Assembly: GCF_016908315.1 (NCBI RefSeq)
Contig: NZ_JAFBDQ010000003.1
Coordinates: 231,926-295,925 of the forward strand
Length of the DNA: 64,000 nucleotides
Direction of reading: 5' to 3'
Source: Halanaerobacter jeridensis
GTDB lineage: Bacteria; Bacillota; Halanaerobiia; Halobacteroidales; Halobacteroidaceae
The notes under the pieces are model-generated. The model made no database searches, was not told the origin of the DNA, and saw only the letters and a program-made list of their open reading frames with translations. Of this stretch, positions 1 through 9,990 are shown piece after piece (the stretch's first letter is position 1; every line of letters begins with the position of its first letter). The translations under genes were made by a program, and so were the position numbers.

Positions 1-378
1 TACAGTTCCTAACAATCCAAGTAATGGAGATACGCTTGCTATAAAATTTAAAGCTTTTAGCCTCTTCTCTAATTTCTTAACTTGATTACTACCTATTAAC
101 TCTAAATTCTTTCTCAATTCTTCTTTTCCCTGCCCAATATAATTCAAACCTTCTAATAACATTCCAGCTACCGGCGCCTGTTTATCTTCTAAAATTGATT
201 TGACTTCTTTAACTTTATCATCATTTAGCTTAACCCGCACTTTGTTAATTAAATTATAATTATTTGTTTTAGCCTTTTTCAAATAAATAATTCTTTCAAT
301 ACTAATTGCTAAACTAATAACTGAAAAAATAATTAGCGGTATAATTGTAACTCCACCTTGCTTTAAAACATTTAACAT
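1..378 (-). CDS. MotA/TolQ/ExbB-type proton channel, partial (C-terminus beyond window)
   Basis: The reading frame stays open from an ATG at 378, preceded by a GGAGGAAAC ribosome binding site, to the window edge, giving the first 126 residues. A hydrophobic segment at about residues 9-28 is followed by a basic cytoplasmic stretch. The sequence reaches SPLLGLLGTV, the hallmark before the second membrane segment of ExbB/TolQ/MotA proteins. Such proteins form proton-driven channels in the inner membrane that energise outer-membrane or flagellar machines. The short N-terminal region before the first helix fits ExbB/TolQ better than MotA. The partner exbD/tolR would lie outside the window. It starts 16 bases after the PHP gene ends, so the two are probably co-transcribed. 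Confidence 0.72.
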   Translation of the reverse strand, partial: MLNVLKQGGVTIIPLIIFSVISLAISIERIIYLKKAKTNNYNLINKVRVKLNDDKVKEVKSILEDKQAPVAGMLLEGLNYIGQGKEELRKNLELIGSNQVKKLEKRLKALNFIASVSPLLGLLGTV

Positions 379-393
379 TTTATAGTTTCCTCC

Positions 394-1236
394 TTATAGC
401 AACACATTTCTTTCTTTTAATTTTTTTAATTTTGCATAGGATACTTTAACTGCCCCTAACAAGACTCCTTCTTTTCTTCTTGGCCCATGACAATCAGAAC
501 CACCAGTAATTAATAAATTGTGTTCCTTGGCAAATTTTAAATATTTTTCTTCTTTTTCCTTATTATGCTCAGTATGATAAACTTCAATACCTTCAGCACC
601 CCACTTTATAAACTTTTTTAATAATTCATCATTATTAATTAAAGCAGGATGAGCTATCACTGGAATACCATTAGCCTGTTTAATTAAATCTATAGCTCCT
701 TTAACATCTAATCTCTCTCGTTCTACATATGCTGGCGCTTTACGACCAATATATTTATCAAAAACTTCTCCCCACTGGTCTACATAGCCTTTTTCTAAAA
801 TGATTTGAGCAATATGAGATCTTCCAACAGCTGCTCCATCAGCTAAATTTAAAACTTCATCAAAATTAATCTCTATTCCTAAATCATTTAATTTATCAAC
901 TATCTTTTCCGCTCTAAAATAACGCGCTTTTTTTAATTCTTTAAGTTTATTTAATAAAACTTTATTTTCATAATCAATATAATATCCTAACACATGAACT
1001 TCTGTATCAGCATAATCAGTATTGATTTCAATCCCTGGAACTACTTCTAGGTCTAACTTTACTCCTTCTCTTAAAGCAGGCTTAATACCTTCTATTGTAT
1101 CGTGATCAGTTATTGCAATAGCATTAAACCCTAATTGATCAGCTTTAGCTACAACTTCTTCTGGACTAAAATTACCATCAGAAGCAGTTGTGTGTAAATG
1201 TAAATCAATATAATTTTCTTGCACTATATTTCTCAC
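394..1236 (-). CDS. PHP-domain metal-dependent phosphoesterase
   Basis: This 280-residue protein has the complete PHP metal-site pattern: HLHTTASDG at residues 13-21, AITDHDT near 43-49, the glutamate of GIEINTDY, AHPALI, and a C-terminal GSDCHG. Length and motif order match the stand-alone bacterial PHP phosphatases of the YciV/RnaAM group, which act on short nucleotides such as 3',5'-nucleoside bisphosphates or remove 5' nucleotides from RNA. The exact substrate cannot be read from sequence. It is cytoplasmic, with no signal or membrane segment. It lies between the spmAB pair and an ExbB-like gene with the same orientation. Confidence 0.85.
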   Translation of the reverse strand: MRNIVQENYIDLHLHTTASDGNFSPEEVVAKADQLGFNAIAITDHDTIEGIKPALREGVKLDLEVVPGIEINTDYADTEVHVLGYYIDYENKVLLNKLKELKKARYFRAEKIVDKLNDLGIEINFDEVLNLADGAAVGRSHIAQIILEKGYVDQWGEVFDKYIGRKAPAYVERERLDVKGAIDLIKQANGIPVIAHPALINNDELLKKFIKWGAEGIEVYHTEHNKEKEEKYLKFAKEHNLLITGGSDCHGPRRKEGVLLGAVKVSYAKLKKLKERNVLL

Positions 1237-1327
1237 TCCTGTTTACAATATTAATACTTAAACTCAATTTATTAATTACTGGCTTCCAACTTTATATATT
1301 CAATATTAGACTAAAAAATCCTGCTTT

Positions 1328-1861
1328 TTAATTGAATACTAACTGACAAATAAAAATAGCAGCAAAAAAACCAACTATATCAGCAATTAAACCTGCTAAA
1401 ATTGTATGACGCGTATTCTTTATTTTTACTGCTCCAAAATAAACAGTTGCCACATAAAAAGTAGTTTCTGTACTTCCCTGCATAGTTGAAGCCAGTTTTC
1501 CAATAAATGAATCCGGACCAAACCTATTAATTATATCAGCTACTAATCCTAATGAACCAGTTCCTGATAAAGGTCTAATCAATCCTAAAGGAATAATTTC
1601 TTTTGGTACTCCTATTTTTTGCAAAGGAGCAGCTACTAATCCTAATAACAAATCTAAAGCACCAGAACTTCTAAAAACACTAATAGCCATCAACATTGCT
1701 ATTAGACATGGTAGAATTTTTATTCCAATTGAAACTCCTTCCATTGCACCAGTAGTAAAAACATCATAAACATCAACATCTTTATATAATGCTAATAATA
1801 TTATAAATACTATAAGAGCTGGTATAGCAGATTGTGATATTAAATTAATAATATTAACCAT
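1328..1861 (-). CDS. spmB: Spore maturation protein B
   Basis: This is a 177-residue integral membrane protein with a nucleoside-recognition (Gate) domain. It is mostly hydrophobic, with polar motifs such as RPLSGTGSLGL and GSTETTFYVATVYFG that are characteristic of SpmB. In Bacillus, SpmA and SpmB act in the developing spore and are needed for full dehydration of the spore core and heat resistance. The start overlaps the end of spmA by 8 bases, the usual coupled arrangement. Length is close to that of the Bacillus protein. Its presence is evidence that the host makes endospores. Confidence 0.92.
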   Translation of the reverse strand: MVNIINLISQSAIPALIVFIILLALYKDVDVYDVFTTGAMEGVSIGIKILPCLIAMLMAISVFRSSGALDLLLGLVAAPLQKIGVPKEIIPLGLIRPLSGTGSLGLVADIINRFGPDSFIGKLASTMQGSTETTFYVATVYFGAVKIKNTRHTILAGLIADIVGFFAAIFICQLVFN

Positions 1862-2444
1862 AATTATTCAACTCAAACTTCAACAAAACTTTATTAACTA
1901 AAATTCCTGCTATAGTAGAACAACAAGTCGCAAATAAAGTAGTACCAATTATTGCAGTTACTTCATTAGAATTTGCACTAACCCGCAACGCTAAAATAGT
2001 TGTAGGTATTAAGGTTAAACTAGAAGTGTTAATCACTAAAAAAGTACACATAGCATCAGAAGCAGTTCTCGAGTTTTGATTTAACTCTTGTAATTGATGC
2101 ATAGCTTTAATACCTAATGGAGTAGCTGAATTTCCTAGTCCCAATAAATTAGCACTAAAATTCATCATAATAGCACCAAGGACTGGATGGTCAGCTGGTA
2201 TCTTAGGAAATAAAAATTTAGCTAACGGTTTAAACAACCGAGCTAAAATATTTACTAGGCCTGCTTCTTCAGCCAACTTCATAATCCCCAACCATAAAGA
2301 CATGGGACCAATAAGTTTAAGCACTGTCATAACACTTTCTTCCCCTGACTCTAAAATAGCAGTTGATAATTCTGTCATTCTACCGTTAATCACTGCTACA
2401 ACAAAGCCGGTAATTACCATAGTTGCCCAAATGAAATTAAGCAT
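1854..2444 (-). CDS. spmA: Spore maturation protein A
   Basis: This 196-residue multi-pass membrane protein carries the Gate/nucleoside-recognition signature. It shows GPMSLWLGIMKLAEEAGLV near residue 46 and MNFSANLLGLGNSATPLGIKAM near residue 94, both typical of SpmA. It is the partner of the immediately downstream, overlapping spmB. The pair is thought to form a transport or membrane complex required for spore core dehydration. A strong hairpin terminator separates it from the upstream ispH-S1 gene, so it is probably transcribed from its own sporulation promoter; none was identified with confidence. Confidence 0.92.
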   Translation of the reverse strand: MLNFIWATMVITGFVVAVINGRMTELSTAILESGEESVMTVLKLIGPMSLWLGIMKLAEEAGLVNILARLFKPLAKFLFPKIPADHPVLGAIMMNFSANLLGLGNSATPLGIKAMHQLQELNQNSRTASDAMCTFLVINTSSLTLIPTTILALRVSANSNEVTAIIGTTLFATCCSTIAGILVNKVLLKFELNNYG

Positions 2445-2509
2445 ATTATCCCTCCCTGATTAAAATTTATGCTTTATCAGGAAGGATATGAAAAAATAAA
2501 CTCAAAACA

Positions 2510-2537
2510 AAGTCCTGACTATTAATAGTCAGGACTT
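2510..2537 (-). terminator. Terminator after ispH-S1
   Basis: This is a perfect 14-bp inverted repeat (AAGTCCTGACTATT and its complement). On the minus strand it is followed by a T-rich stretch, TTTGTTTTGAGTTTATTTTT. It sits 16 bases past the ispH-S1 stop codon and before spmA, so it should end the ispH-S1 transcript. Confidence 0.85.
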
Positions 2538-2552
2538 GTTAAAACTACTTAT

Positions 2553-4685
2553 TTAGTCAAAAAGTTCATCTAATTCATCACCGATTAAGTCACCAATTTT
2601 AGTACCTTTTTCTTTCTCTTTTTTCTTTTTCTTCGGTTTTTGTGACTTAGTATCTTTTTTCTTGGTTTTACTTTTATTTTTAGATTTTGGTTTAGATTCT
2701 AATTCTTTAATACTTAATCCAATCTTTCTATCATCAGCATTAATATTAATTACTTTAGCCTCAACTTCATCTCCCTCAGTAACAACTTCTTCTACAGTTT
2801 CTACATGGTCATGGGATAACTGAGAAATATGAATTAAACCTTCTACCCCAGGCTTAACTTCCATAAAGGCACCAAAATCAACTGTTTTAGTAATATTACC
2901 TTCAATTACATCTCCAACTTCATACTCATTAATAAATTCTTCCCAAGGATCTGGTTGAATTTGTTTTAAACCAAGAGAAATTCTCTTTTCATCTTTATCT
3001 ACACCTAAAATCTTAACCTCAATTTCTTCTCCTTCTTCTAATACATCTTCAGGGTGATCAATACGCCCCCAAGAAATTTCAGAAATATGAAGTAGTCCTT
3101 CAATTCCGCCTAAATCAACAAAAGCTCCAAAGTCTACTAGCTTAGTAACAGTTCCTTCTACTACTGAATCTTCTTCCAAAGAATCTAAAATTTCTTCTTC
3201 TTTCTCTTCTTTTTCTTCTTCTAATAGAACTTTTCTTGATAATACAACATTATTATTTTCTCTTTCAGCTTCAATAACTTTTAATTTTAGAGTTTCTCCG
3301 ACAAATTGACTCAGATCTTCAATATAGTCAATTGCTACATGAGAAGCAGGTACAAAACCTCTTAGTCCTACATCAACTACTAATCCACCTTTAACTTCTT
3401 TAGTAACTTCTGCTTCAATAATTTCTTCATTTTTCTTTGCTTCTTTAATATTTTCCCAAGCTTGCTCTTGCTCTACTTTCTTTTTAGACAAAATAGCATG
3501 TCCATCTTCGCCTTCAGGATTCAATACAGAAACTTCAATTTCTTCTCCTTCTTCTACTACTTCTTCTGGTTTAGAATTAGAATATGTTAATTCATCTGCA
3601 GGTACAAATCCTTCAGTTTTAGCACCTACATCAACATAAACTCCTTGTGCTGATATTTGTGAAACTGTTCCTTTTACTACATCACCTTTATTCAGCTCAG
3701 TAGCAGAGAAATTTTCCTCTTCTTCCATTTGTGTTTCTTCAGCAGTTTCCTCAACTGCTTCTTCATCCTTTGCTGTTGTTACATTTTCTTCTTGTTCTAA
3801 TTCTTCTGTTTTTTCTTCACCTTCTGTTGTTTCTACTTGATTTTTCTCTTCATTAATCTCTTCCATTCTTTTCACAGCCTCCTTAATTATCCAGTTAGGG
3901 GTTGAAGCCCCAGCAGTAATACCTACCTTTTTAATATTAGTAAACCAATCTGTTTGCAGTTCTTCTGCTGTTTCTACATGGTGAGTATTAACACCATTCT
4001 CACAGCATATTTCTGCTAACCGATTGGTATTAGCACTATTATAACCACCAAGAACTATCATTAAATCTACTTTTTCAGCTAATTGAGCTGCTTCCTCTTG
4101 TCGTTGACTAGTAGTGGTACAAATAGTGTTATGAACTTTTAAATCTTTCACTTTTGGTAATAAATAATTGACTAAATTTTGCAGGTGGGAAATTGATTGT
4201 GTTGTTTGAGTTATAACACCAATTTTATCAGTATTGGGAACTTTAGAAAAATCTGATTCATCTTCAATCACTATAGCTTGCTCATTAGTAAAACCTAAAA
4301 TCCCTGCAACTTCAGGGTGATTTTTATCACCACTAATTAAGACTTGATATCCATCTTCTTTTAATTTCTTAGCTTTTTCTTGAGCTTTCTTAACAAAAGG
4401 GCAAGTAGCATTAATAACTTCTAGCCCCTTTTTCTCAGCTTTCTCAATAACTTCAGGCGCTACACCATGAGAACGAATAATGATCGTTCCCTCTTCAACA
4501 TCATTTATATCTTCAGCTAATCCAACTCCTACTTTATTCAATTTACCTACTGCCTGTGGATTATGTATTAATGGTCCTAATGTATAAACTTCATCAGTTT
4601 TGCTTTCTCCAGCCTCAAAAGCAATTTCCATCGCTCTGTCGACTCCAAAGCAAAAGCCAGCATAATCGCCTACCAAAATTTCCAA
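2553..4685 (-). CDS. ispH: IspH (HMBPP reductase) fused to four S1 RNA-binding domains
   Basis: The 710-residue protein is a fusion. Residues 1-280 are IspH, the last enzyme of the non-mevalonate isoprenoid pathway. The three cluster cysteines C12, C95 and C189 are present, as are substrate residues H41, H73, H123 and E125 and the NSANTN loop at 216-221. After an acidic linker of about 50 residues, four S1 domains follow, at roughly 331-400, 415-485, 505-575 and 592-662, and then a Lys/Glu-rich tail. The second half resembles ribosomal protein S1. IspH-S1 fusions are known from Clostridia, where they are encoded as one reading frame. The neighbours here differ from the common cmk-plsC context. 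Confidence 0.93.
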   Translation of the reverse strand: MEILVGDYAGFCFGVDRAMEIAFEAGESKTDEVYTLGPLIHNPQAVGKLNKVGVGLAEDINDVEEGTIIIRSHGVAPEVIEKAEKKGLEVINATCPFVKKAQEKAKKLKEDGYQVLISGDKNHPEVAGILGFTNEQAIVIEDESDFSKVPNTDKIGVITQTTQSISHLQNLVNYLLPKVKDLKVHNTICTTTSQRQEEAAQLAEKVDLMIVLGGYNSANTNRLAEICCENGVNTHHVETAEELQTDWFTNIKKVGITAGASTPNWIIKEAVKRMEEINEEKNQVETTEGEEKTEELEQEENVTTAKDEEAVEETAEETQMEEEENFSATELNKGDVVKGTVSQISAQGVYVDVGAKTEGFVPADELTYSNSKPEEVVEEGEEIEVSVLNPEGEDGHAILSKKKVEQEQAWENIKEAKKNEEIIEAEVTKEVKGGLVVDVGLRGFVPASHVAIDYIEDLSQFVGETLKLKVIEAERENNNVVLSRKVLLEEEKEEKEEEILDSLEEDSVVEGTVTKLVDFGAFVDLGGIEGLLHISEISWGRIDHPEDVLEEGEEIEVKILGVDKDEKRISLGLKQIQPDPWEEFINEYEVGDVIEGNITKTVDFGAFMEVKPGVEGLIHISQLSHDHVETVEEVVTEGDEVEAKVININADDRKIGLSIKELESKPKSKNKSKTKKKDTKSQKPKKKKKEKEKGTKIGDLIGDELDELFD

Positions 4686-4911
4686 CTTGATTACCCCTTC
4701 CTTAAGTCAACAAAAAATACAATTTTTCTTTATTATTATATCCAAGTATTTTTAAATTATTAAACAAGGATTCAAATAAACTCAAAATATAATTCATTAG
4801 TTTAGTTTAACAACAATTACCTTGACTATAATTATTATAACAAAAACATACTGGAAATAAAAGAAGTTTTGTATTTTTTCCTATTTAATCAGCTCCAATT
4901 AAAAAATCAAA

Positions 4912-6378
4912 TTAAAGCAAGGAAATAATAGGCGTGATTAATCCCAATAAAAAACCTAATACAGCTCCAAACCAAGTGATTGCATTTAATTCAGTTTCAA
5001 TTACATCTAGTAGTAGTCTTTCTACTTCTAAAACATCAAAAGAATTAATTTTGTCTTTAACTAACTTTTCGAAATCTAATGTTGCAAAAATAGTCCCTAA
5101 ATGATGTTCCATAATATATTCAATCACATTTACTATTCCATTTTCTAAACGTTGTATTAAATCTTTATCCAATTTTTCAAAGTAATTAGATAAAGGAGTA
5201 ACAAATAATTCTTCGACTTTAAAATCAACTATATCTGCTATAACCATCCTTATTAAATTATTATGCACTATTTTATCAACTATTACTTCTAAAAAATTAT
5301 TTCCTTGTTCAGACTTTAATTTCTCTATAATTTTATTTTCAAATTTATCAAATAATTGATTGATATTTTCTTCTTTTACTAATTGGTCGACTATTTTCTT
5401 AGCAATCTGTTCTAAATCTTCTTCATCTAATCTTTCAATAATAGAAACACAAGAAGTATCCAATAAAGAATCAAGCAATCTATCAATTTCTTGCATAATT
5501 TGGACTTGATTTTCTTCTTCTTCAACATAAGAAATTAAATAATTTAAAAATTTTTCTACTATTTTGTCCTTGAATCCAGATAGCATAGATAGCATTGGAT
5601 TATTATCAAAAAAGTTTTCTACTTTAGATTCAATTTGTTGCTTTAATTCTTCTGATTCCAAAAAAGAAATTAAATGATTGATCACTTCAGGTTTTTGCTC
5701 TTCTAACCACGCTTTACCAGATTGAATTAAAGAATCAGGTATTATTTCTCTCACCGTTTTATCTTCTTCGATATTATTTAATTCTGCTTTTAAATAAGTA
5801 ACTACTTGCTCTTGCAGCCCCTCTACCATAGATTCTTCTTGGATTAATGCTATGATTTCAGTTTTTAGCTCATAATACTCTCTAGAATTTAGATAACTAT
5901 TAATTTTTTTTATTGTTTGCTCAGAATTAAACTGAGACTTAATTAATTCTGTTACTTGGTCGCTAGATAATGATTCCTCTATGTTTTCATTAATCACTTT
6001 TTTCAAAAGTTCTTTTAGAGTTTCAACTTCTTTATCATCAGAGAAAATTTCGGTTAATATTTCTTCTAAATTTCTGTTTTCATTTTCTAAATTTTTAATT
6101 TTTTCTTTAATAAACTCTTGCACCTTAGTTTTCATATTAGGTCCTTGTAAAATCTTTTCAAAAGCATCAGGCGTTAATAATTTCTTTCCTACAGCCCCCC
6201 CAATACTTTCAGCTAACTCAGTTCTCCTCCGGGGAATAACTCCTGGAGTAAAAGGAATTTCAAAACCAAATATCTCTTTTTTAGTTAATGGTCTAAATAG
6301 CATTTTTATTGCTAACCAATTAGTCCAATAACCAATTAATGAACCTACTAAAGGACTAATAATAAATACTGAATCCAC
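4912..6378 (-). CDS. DUF445 (YheB-like) membrane protein
   Basis: This 488-residue protein has one hydrophobic helix at each end. The N-terminal one carries GSLIGYWTNWLAIKMLFRP near residues 12-30, the signature of DUF445. The C-terminal one is GAVLGFLLGLITPIISLL. The roughly 420 residues between are highly charged and helical. Bacillus YheB and its relatives share this layout; their function is unknown, though some are linked to sporulation. The gene sits alone, with a gap of about 226 bases to ispH-S1 that holds no recognisable gene, and is followed upstream by a TPR protein 50 bases away. Confidence 0.85.
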   Translation of the reverse strand: MDSVFIISPLVGSLIGYWTNWLAIKMLFRPLTKKEIFGFEIPFTPGVIPRRRTELAESIGGAVGKKLLTPDAFEKILQGPNMKTKVQEFIKEKIKNLENENRNLEEILTEIFSDDKEVETLKELLKKVINENIEESLSSDQVTELIKSQFNSEQTIKKINSYLNSREYYELKTEIIALIQEESMVEGLQEQVVTYLKAELNNIEEDKTVREIIPDSLIQSGKAWLEEQKPEVINHLISFLESEELKQQIESKVENFFDNNPMLSMLSGFKDKIVEKFLNYLISYVEEEENQVQIMQEIDRLLDSLLDTSCVSIIERLDEEDLEQIAKKIVDQLVKEENINQLFDKFENKIIEKLKSEQGNNFLEVIVDKIVHNNLIRMVIADIVDFKVEELFVTPLSNYFEKLDKDLIQRLENGIVNVIEYIMEHHLGTIFATLDFEKLVKDKINSFDVLEVERLLLDVIETELNAITWFGAVLGFLLGLITPIISLL

Positions 6379-6428
6379 GACTAAATCACCCTCCTAAATT
6401 TAGTAGTTAATAAGTTATTAAATAAATT

Positions 6429-7046
6429 TTAATCCTTCAAGAATAAGTTAGCAGCTTTACGTCCTTTTCTAACATGGTAGAATGCTTTAAATAAGTTACC
6501 TTGCTTATAATAATTAACGCCTAATAAAAAGTGAGTATACTCATCATCTTTAATATCTAAAGATTTCTCTAAGCTTTCTTTAGCCTTACTATATTTCTTT
6601 AATTCATGCTGCGTTACAGCTAAATAATTATAGCTCCAAATATTCTCAGGATCTAAAGAAACTATCTCTTTAAATAACTTGTTAGCCTGCTTATAATTAT
6701 CAGCAGTATAATGAGCAAAAGCTAAAAAATTAATTTCTCTTATATCATATTCTGAGTTTTGTAAATCACCTTTATAATTTTGGATTAACTCTTCTAACTT
6801 CTGATCTCGATTTTTAACTTTTTTTAAATCTTTAAATAGTTTAGTAGCTTTTTTTATTTCGCCCAAATTAGAGTATGCTACAGCTAATTCATATTTGATA
6901 ATATAATCATTAGGTTTTTCCTCTAGCTTTTGCTTTCTTTTGTGTATTACATTTTTCCATTCAGCTTTATATTTACTTTCCCCTAATACAGTTTGAACAT
7001 TCAATAACAAAATAATCAACATAAATAAAAGTAATATTCTTTTCAT
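6429..7046 (-). CDS. Exported TPR-repeat protein
   Basis: The 205-residue protein begins with a clear signal peptide, a Lys-Arg start followed by a hydrophobic core of about 17 residues and a likely cleavage near residue 22. The mature part consists of tetratricopeptide-like helical pairs, for example residues 47-70, 105-133 (AFAHYTADNYKQANKLF) and 138-165 (NYLAVTQHELKKYSKAKESL). TPR proteins are scaffolds, and no enzymatic motif is present. It is probably periplasmic or surface-exposed. Its partner is not evident from neighbours, which are DUF445 and a RibD-like reductase. Confidence 0.75.
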   Translation of the reverse strand: MKRILLLFMLIILLLNVQTVLGESKYKAEWKNVIHKRKQKLEEKPNDYIIKYELAVAYSNLGEIKKATKLFKDLKKVKNRDQKLEELIQNYKGDLQNSEYDIREINFLAFAHYTADNYKQANKLFKEIVSLDPENIWSYNYLAVTQHELKKYSKAKESLEKSLDIKDDEYTHFLLGVNYYKQGNLFKAFYHVRKGRKAANLFLKD

Positions 7047-7196
7047 AAATATGGGCCATTATGTCTCAAATAAACAATGAGAAAACGACCTTCTCCCTAC
7101 CTTTCTTTTAGTATTATTTACAGCTTAAGCACTTCCTTTATTTAAAATTAAACAAAAAACAACTAAATCCTCTATTGACATTACTTTCTTAGATTT

Positions 7197-8135
7197 TTAA
7201 TAATTAAGTCGATATCTAAAACAAAAGAAATAAGAATTATAACTATGAATAGTTATCATTTTAGCTTGAGGAGGTGCGGCAGAACTAAAAGCAAAATTAT
7301 AATCATTATTTAAGAACTTTGGCCCACCAGCATAAATACCCGCCTGATTCCAAAAAAGCTCATCCAAAAATTGATTTTGCATTAAATAATGAGCATAACT
7401 AGGAGTTTCAACCATTATTCTATCTAATCCTGCTTCTTTTAAACTATTAAATAATATTTTTTCATTTAATTCATAAGCATCTCCAGTGGCTAATACAATT
7501 ACCTTATCTTTCTTAATATTTGTCCTGATTTGCTTTATGATATTAGATTCAGACTGTAAATTTATTAATTGATAAGGATAGTCAAGATTTTCAGTTACAA
7601 CTTGAGACCCCTGCGGAGATGTAGCAATAATTATTGGGACCTCTTCTTCAGTAAAAATACGATGTTGATAAGGAATAGAGTCTCCTGTTTGGGAGACTAT
7701 TATATTATATGGTACTGCTGATTTAGATAACAATTCAGTTCTAGCCTTAACTAGTTCTTGATCAAAAATATGACCTGTTAAATTAGGCTCAGCTGCTAAA
7801 GTTTTAGGGCCTAATATAATACCATCAGCAATTGTTCTTAATAAATTCAATATCCATAAATCAGATTTACCAGCCCCATTATCCAAATTATTATTACGAG
7901 CAATTTGTCCTGATTTAGGATTATCTTTAAAAGCAATAGTACCATCAATTGAAGCTACAAAGCAGGCAAATAAGAAAGGACGCTCTTTTTTTAGCTGCGG
8001 AAACTTTAGCTCACCATAAATTTGATCTATCTTTTCAAAATTAAGCTTAGTAACTTCATAATCAGAATCAAAATCAGAATAAATCTTATTTAATTTTATC
8101 TCATCTACTAAAAATTCTTTACTGACCAAAGACAT
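7197..8135 (-). CDS. RibD C-terminal-like / dihydrofolate reductase-fold protein
   Basis: This 312-residue protein matches the RibD_C reductase family. Features are CFVASIDGTIAFKDNPKSGQI near residues 57-77, DLWILNLLRTIADGIILGPKTL, and a C-terminal glycine loop (AGIYAGGPKFLN). RibD_C enzymes reduce the ribosyl side chain of a pyrimidine in riboflavin synthesis using NADPH. This gene has no deaminase domain and no riboflavin neighbours, so it is more likely a stand-alone reductase of unknown substrate. A good ribosome binding site (AAGGAGCAATAGG) precedes the start. Confidence 0.75.
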   Translation of the reverse strand: MSLVSKEFLVDEIKLNKIYSDFDSDYEVTKLNFEKIDQIYGELKFPQLKKERPFLFACFVASIDGTIAFKDNPKSGQIARNNNLDNGAGKSDLWILNLLRTIADGIILGPKTLAAEPNLTGHIFDQELVKARTELLSKSAVPYNIIVSQTGDSIPYQHRIFTEEEVPIIIATSPQGSQVVTENLDYPYQLINLQSESNIIKQIRTNIKKDKVIVLATGDAYELNEKILFNSLKEAGLDRIMVETPSYAHYLMQNQFLDELFWNQAGIYAGGPKFLNNDYNFAFSSAAPPQAKMITIHSYNSYFFCFRYRLNY

Positions 8136-8175
8136 CCTATTGCTCCTTTCTACTTGACCTTATCTTATAACCAAT

Positions 8176-9990
8176 TTATTTTTCTTTACTATTTGCTTGC
8201 AAATTTTCATCTTGCAAATTATTATCTTCAGTAGATTCTGAACCATCCTCTTTTTGCTCACCGTTTTTTTCTTCATAAGTAGCATCTAATGCTTGTTTAG
8301 TTGAATTTAATAAAATCCTTTCAATTTTAAAAATATTTTCTTCTCCTACTTTATCTACTATTCCAGAGTTTTCAAGAACTTTATATAGTTTTTTATTAAC
8401 GCCAGCAAATTTAACCAAACCATTCTTCTTATGGACTTTAGCAATAAATCCTTTTAGTTCTCGAATAATGGTTAAATCTATTCGTTCTATATTACGCATT
8501 CTAATTACAAAATTTTCACCAGTAGGCAATAATCGTTCTAATTCTTCTTTTAGATTATCTACTGAACTGAAATGTAAATTACCACTTAAATCAACTACAA
8601 TACAATCTTTTTCTTCCCCTTTTTTATCTTCTTCTAAATCTTCTGCTAATTCATCAACATTCTCAGTTTGTCTTAATTCACCTTTTTTAGGATCTTCTTC
8701 ATAATGAACCGGTTTAATATTTACTTTACTACTTTCTCTTAAGACCACAATTACTGATACTAAAACTCCAAAATAAATTGCATAATCAATACTTGGAGCA
8801 GTAATAGTAGCTATAAAAGTACTAATAAAAATCAGAGCATCTCCTTTAGTAGTTTGAAATGCCTGCTTTAATTCCTCGACATCAATCATGCTAACTGCTA
8901 CTACAATGACTAAACCTGCTAAAGCTACAATCGGAATATACTTAAATACGGGACTAAATAATAACATAAATATCATAATTGCTAATGCTACAAAAAATTC
9001 CGATAATCTAGTTTTAGCTCCCGCTTGGTAATTAGCAAAAGATTTAGCAAAAGAACCTGCTATAGCAAAACTACTAAACAATGAACAACCAATATTTATA
9101 ATTCCCTGCCCAATAAATTCTTTATTAATATTAGCTTCTTCACCAGTTTTAGCAGCTAATGATTTAACTACTGCTAAAGTCTGAATTAAACCTAATAGAG
9201 CAATTGATAAACTTTTAGTTATTATCTCTCCTAAATAAGGTACTGAAAGCGAAACTAAATTAAATTCAGGAATCGAAGCAGGCAAATCACCAATTACTTC
9301 TATTTGATTCTCTAAATTAAAGGTAAATACTATCACAGTAATCACAATTAAAGTGATTAAGTAAGATGGCAATTTAGAATTAATCTTTTGAATTATGAGA
9401 ATAGTAACAATAGTTAATATACCCAAATAAACAGTTAATAAATTAACTTGATCTAAATTTACTGCTATTTTATAAATATTAGTAAATAAATTAGGCCCAC
9501 CAGCTAATGATAGCCCAAGAAAATTTTGTAACTGTCCAACTCCAATTAACAACGCGGCCCCTGTACTCAATCCAATAATCACTGGATGAGAAACATAGTT
9601 AACTAAATTCCCCAAGTTTAATAATCCAAAAACAAGTTGAAAAACACCTACTAATAATGTTAGCAAAAACAACACTGCTAAATAATTTTCTCCTGTTACA
9701 AATTTCAAACTACTTGCTATAGCCATAGCCATCATATTAGTAGGACCTACTATCATATAACTAGAAACCCCACCTAAAGTAGCTAAAACCATAGATATAA
9801 TTGAAGTGTAAATTCCATAGATAGGATTAACACCAATAATTAACGCATATGCCATATTCTGAGGTAATGCTATAGCTGCTACTGATAGTCCAGCGAGAAG
9901 GTCTTGCTTCAAAAATTCTGACTTATAATTTTTCATCATTTTGATAAAATTAATCTCATTTAGTAAATCTAAAGCTTTATTTTTTTTCAT
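8176..9990 (-). CDS. SulP-family anion permease with STAS domain
   Basis: The 604-residue protein has about 12 predicted membrane segments in the first 415 residues, beginning with the SulP motif around residues 27-75 (AGLSVAAIALPQNMAYALI). A cytoplasmic STAS domain follows at about 462-560 (DCIVVDLSGNLHFSSVDNL) and then a strongly acidic, Glu/Asp/Asn-rich tail. SulP carriers move sulfate, bicarbonate or other anions, usually with sodium or protons; the substrate cannot be assigned here. The acidic tail may be a halophile feature. No regulator gene lies nearby. Confidence 0.87.
   Translation of the reverse strand: MKKNKALDLLNEINFIKMMKNYKSEFLKQDLLAGLSVAAIALPQNMAYALIIGVNPIYGIYTSIISMVLATLGGVSSYMIVGPTNMMAMAIASSLKFVTGENYLAVLFLLTLLVGVFQLVFGLLNLGNLVNYVSHPVIIGLSTGAALLIGVGQLQNFLGLSLAGGPNLFTNIYKIAVNLDQVNLLTVYLGILTIVTILIIQKINSKLPSYLITLIVITVIVFTFNLENQIEVIGDLPASIPEFNLVSLSVPYLGEIITKSLSIALLGLIQTLAVVKSLAAKTGEEANINKEFIGQGIINIGCSLFSSFAIAGSFAKSFANYQAGAKTRLSEFFVALAIMIFMLLFSPVFKYIPIVALAGLVIVVAVSMIDVEELKQAFQTTKGDALIFISTFIATITAPSIDYAIYFGVLVSVIVVLRESSKVNIKPVHYEEDPKKGELRQTENVDELAEDLEEDKKGEEKDCIVVDLSGNLHFSSVDNLKEELERLLPTGENFVIRMRNIERIDLTIIRELKGFIAKVHKKNGLVKFAGVNKKLYKVLENSGIVDKVGEENIFKIERILLNSTKQALDATYEEKNGEQKEDGSESTEDNNLQDENLQANSKEK

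Noticed and set aside
5981..6331. 116-codon plus-strand frame within the DUF445 gene
   Set aside because: It lies antisense to a well-supported gene, has Ser/Phe-rich composition typical of the complement of acidic coding DNA, and lacks a ribosome binding site. The same applies to the other plus-strand frames inside minus-strand genes.
7171..7200. Plus-strand TTGACA-17-TAATAA promoter-like sequence
   Set aside because: No gene follows on the plus strand, and such matches are expected by chance in AT-rich spacers.
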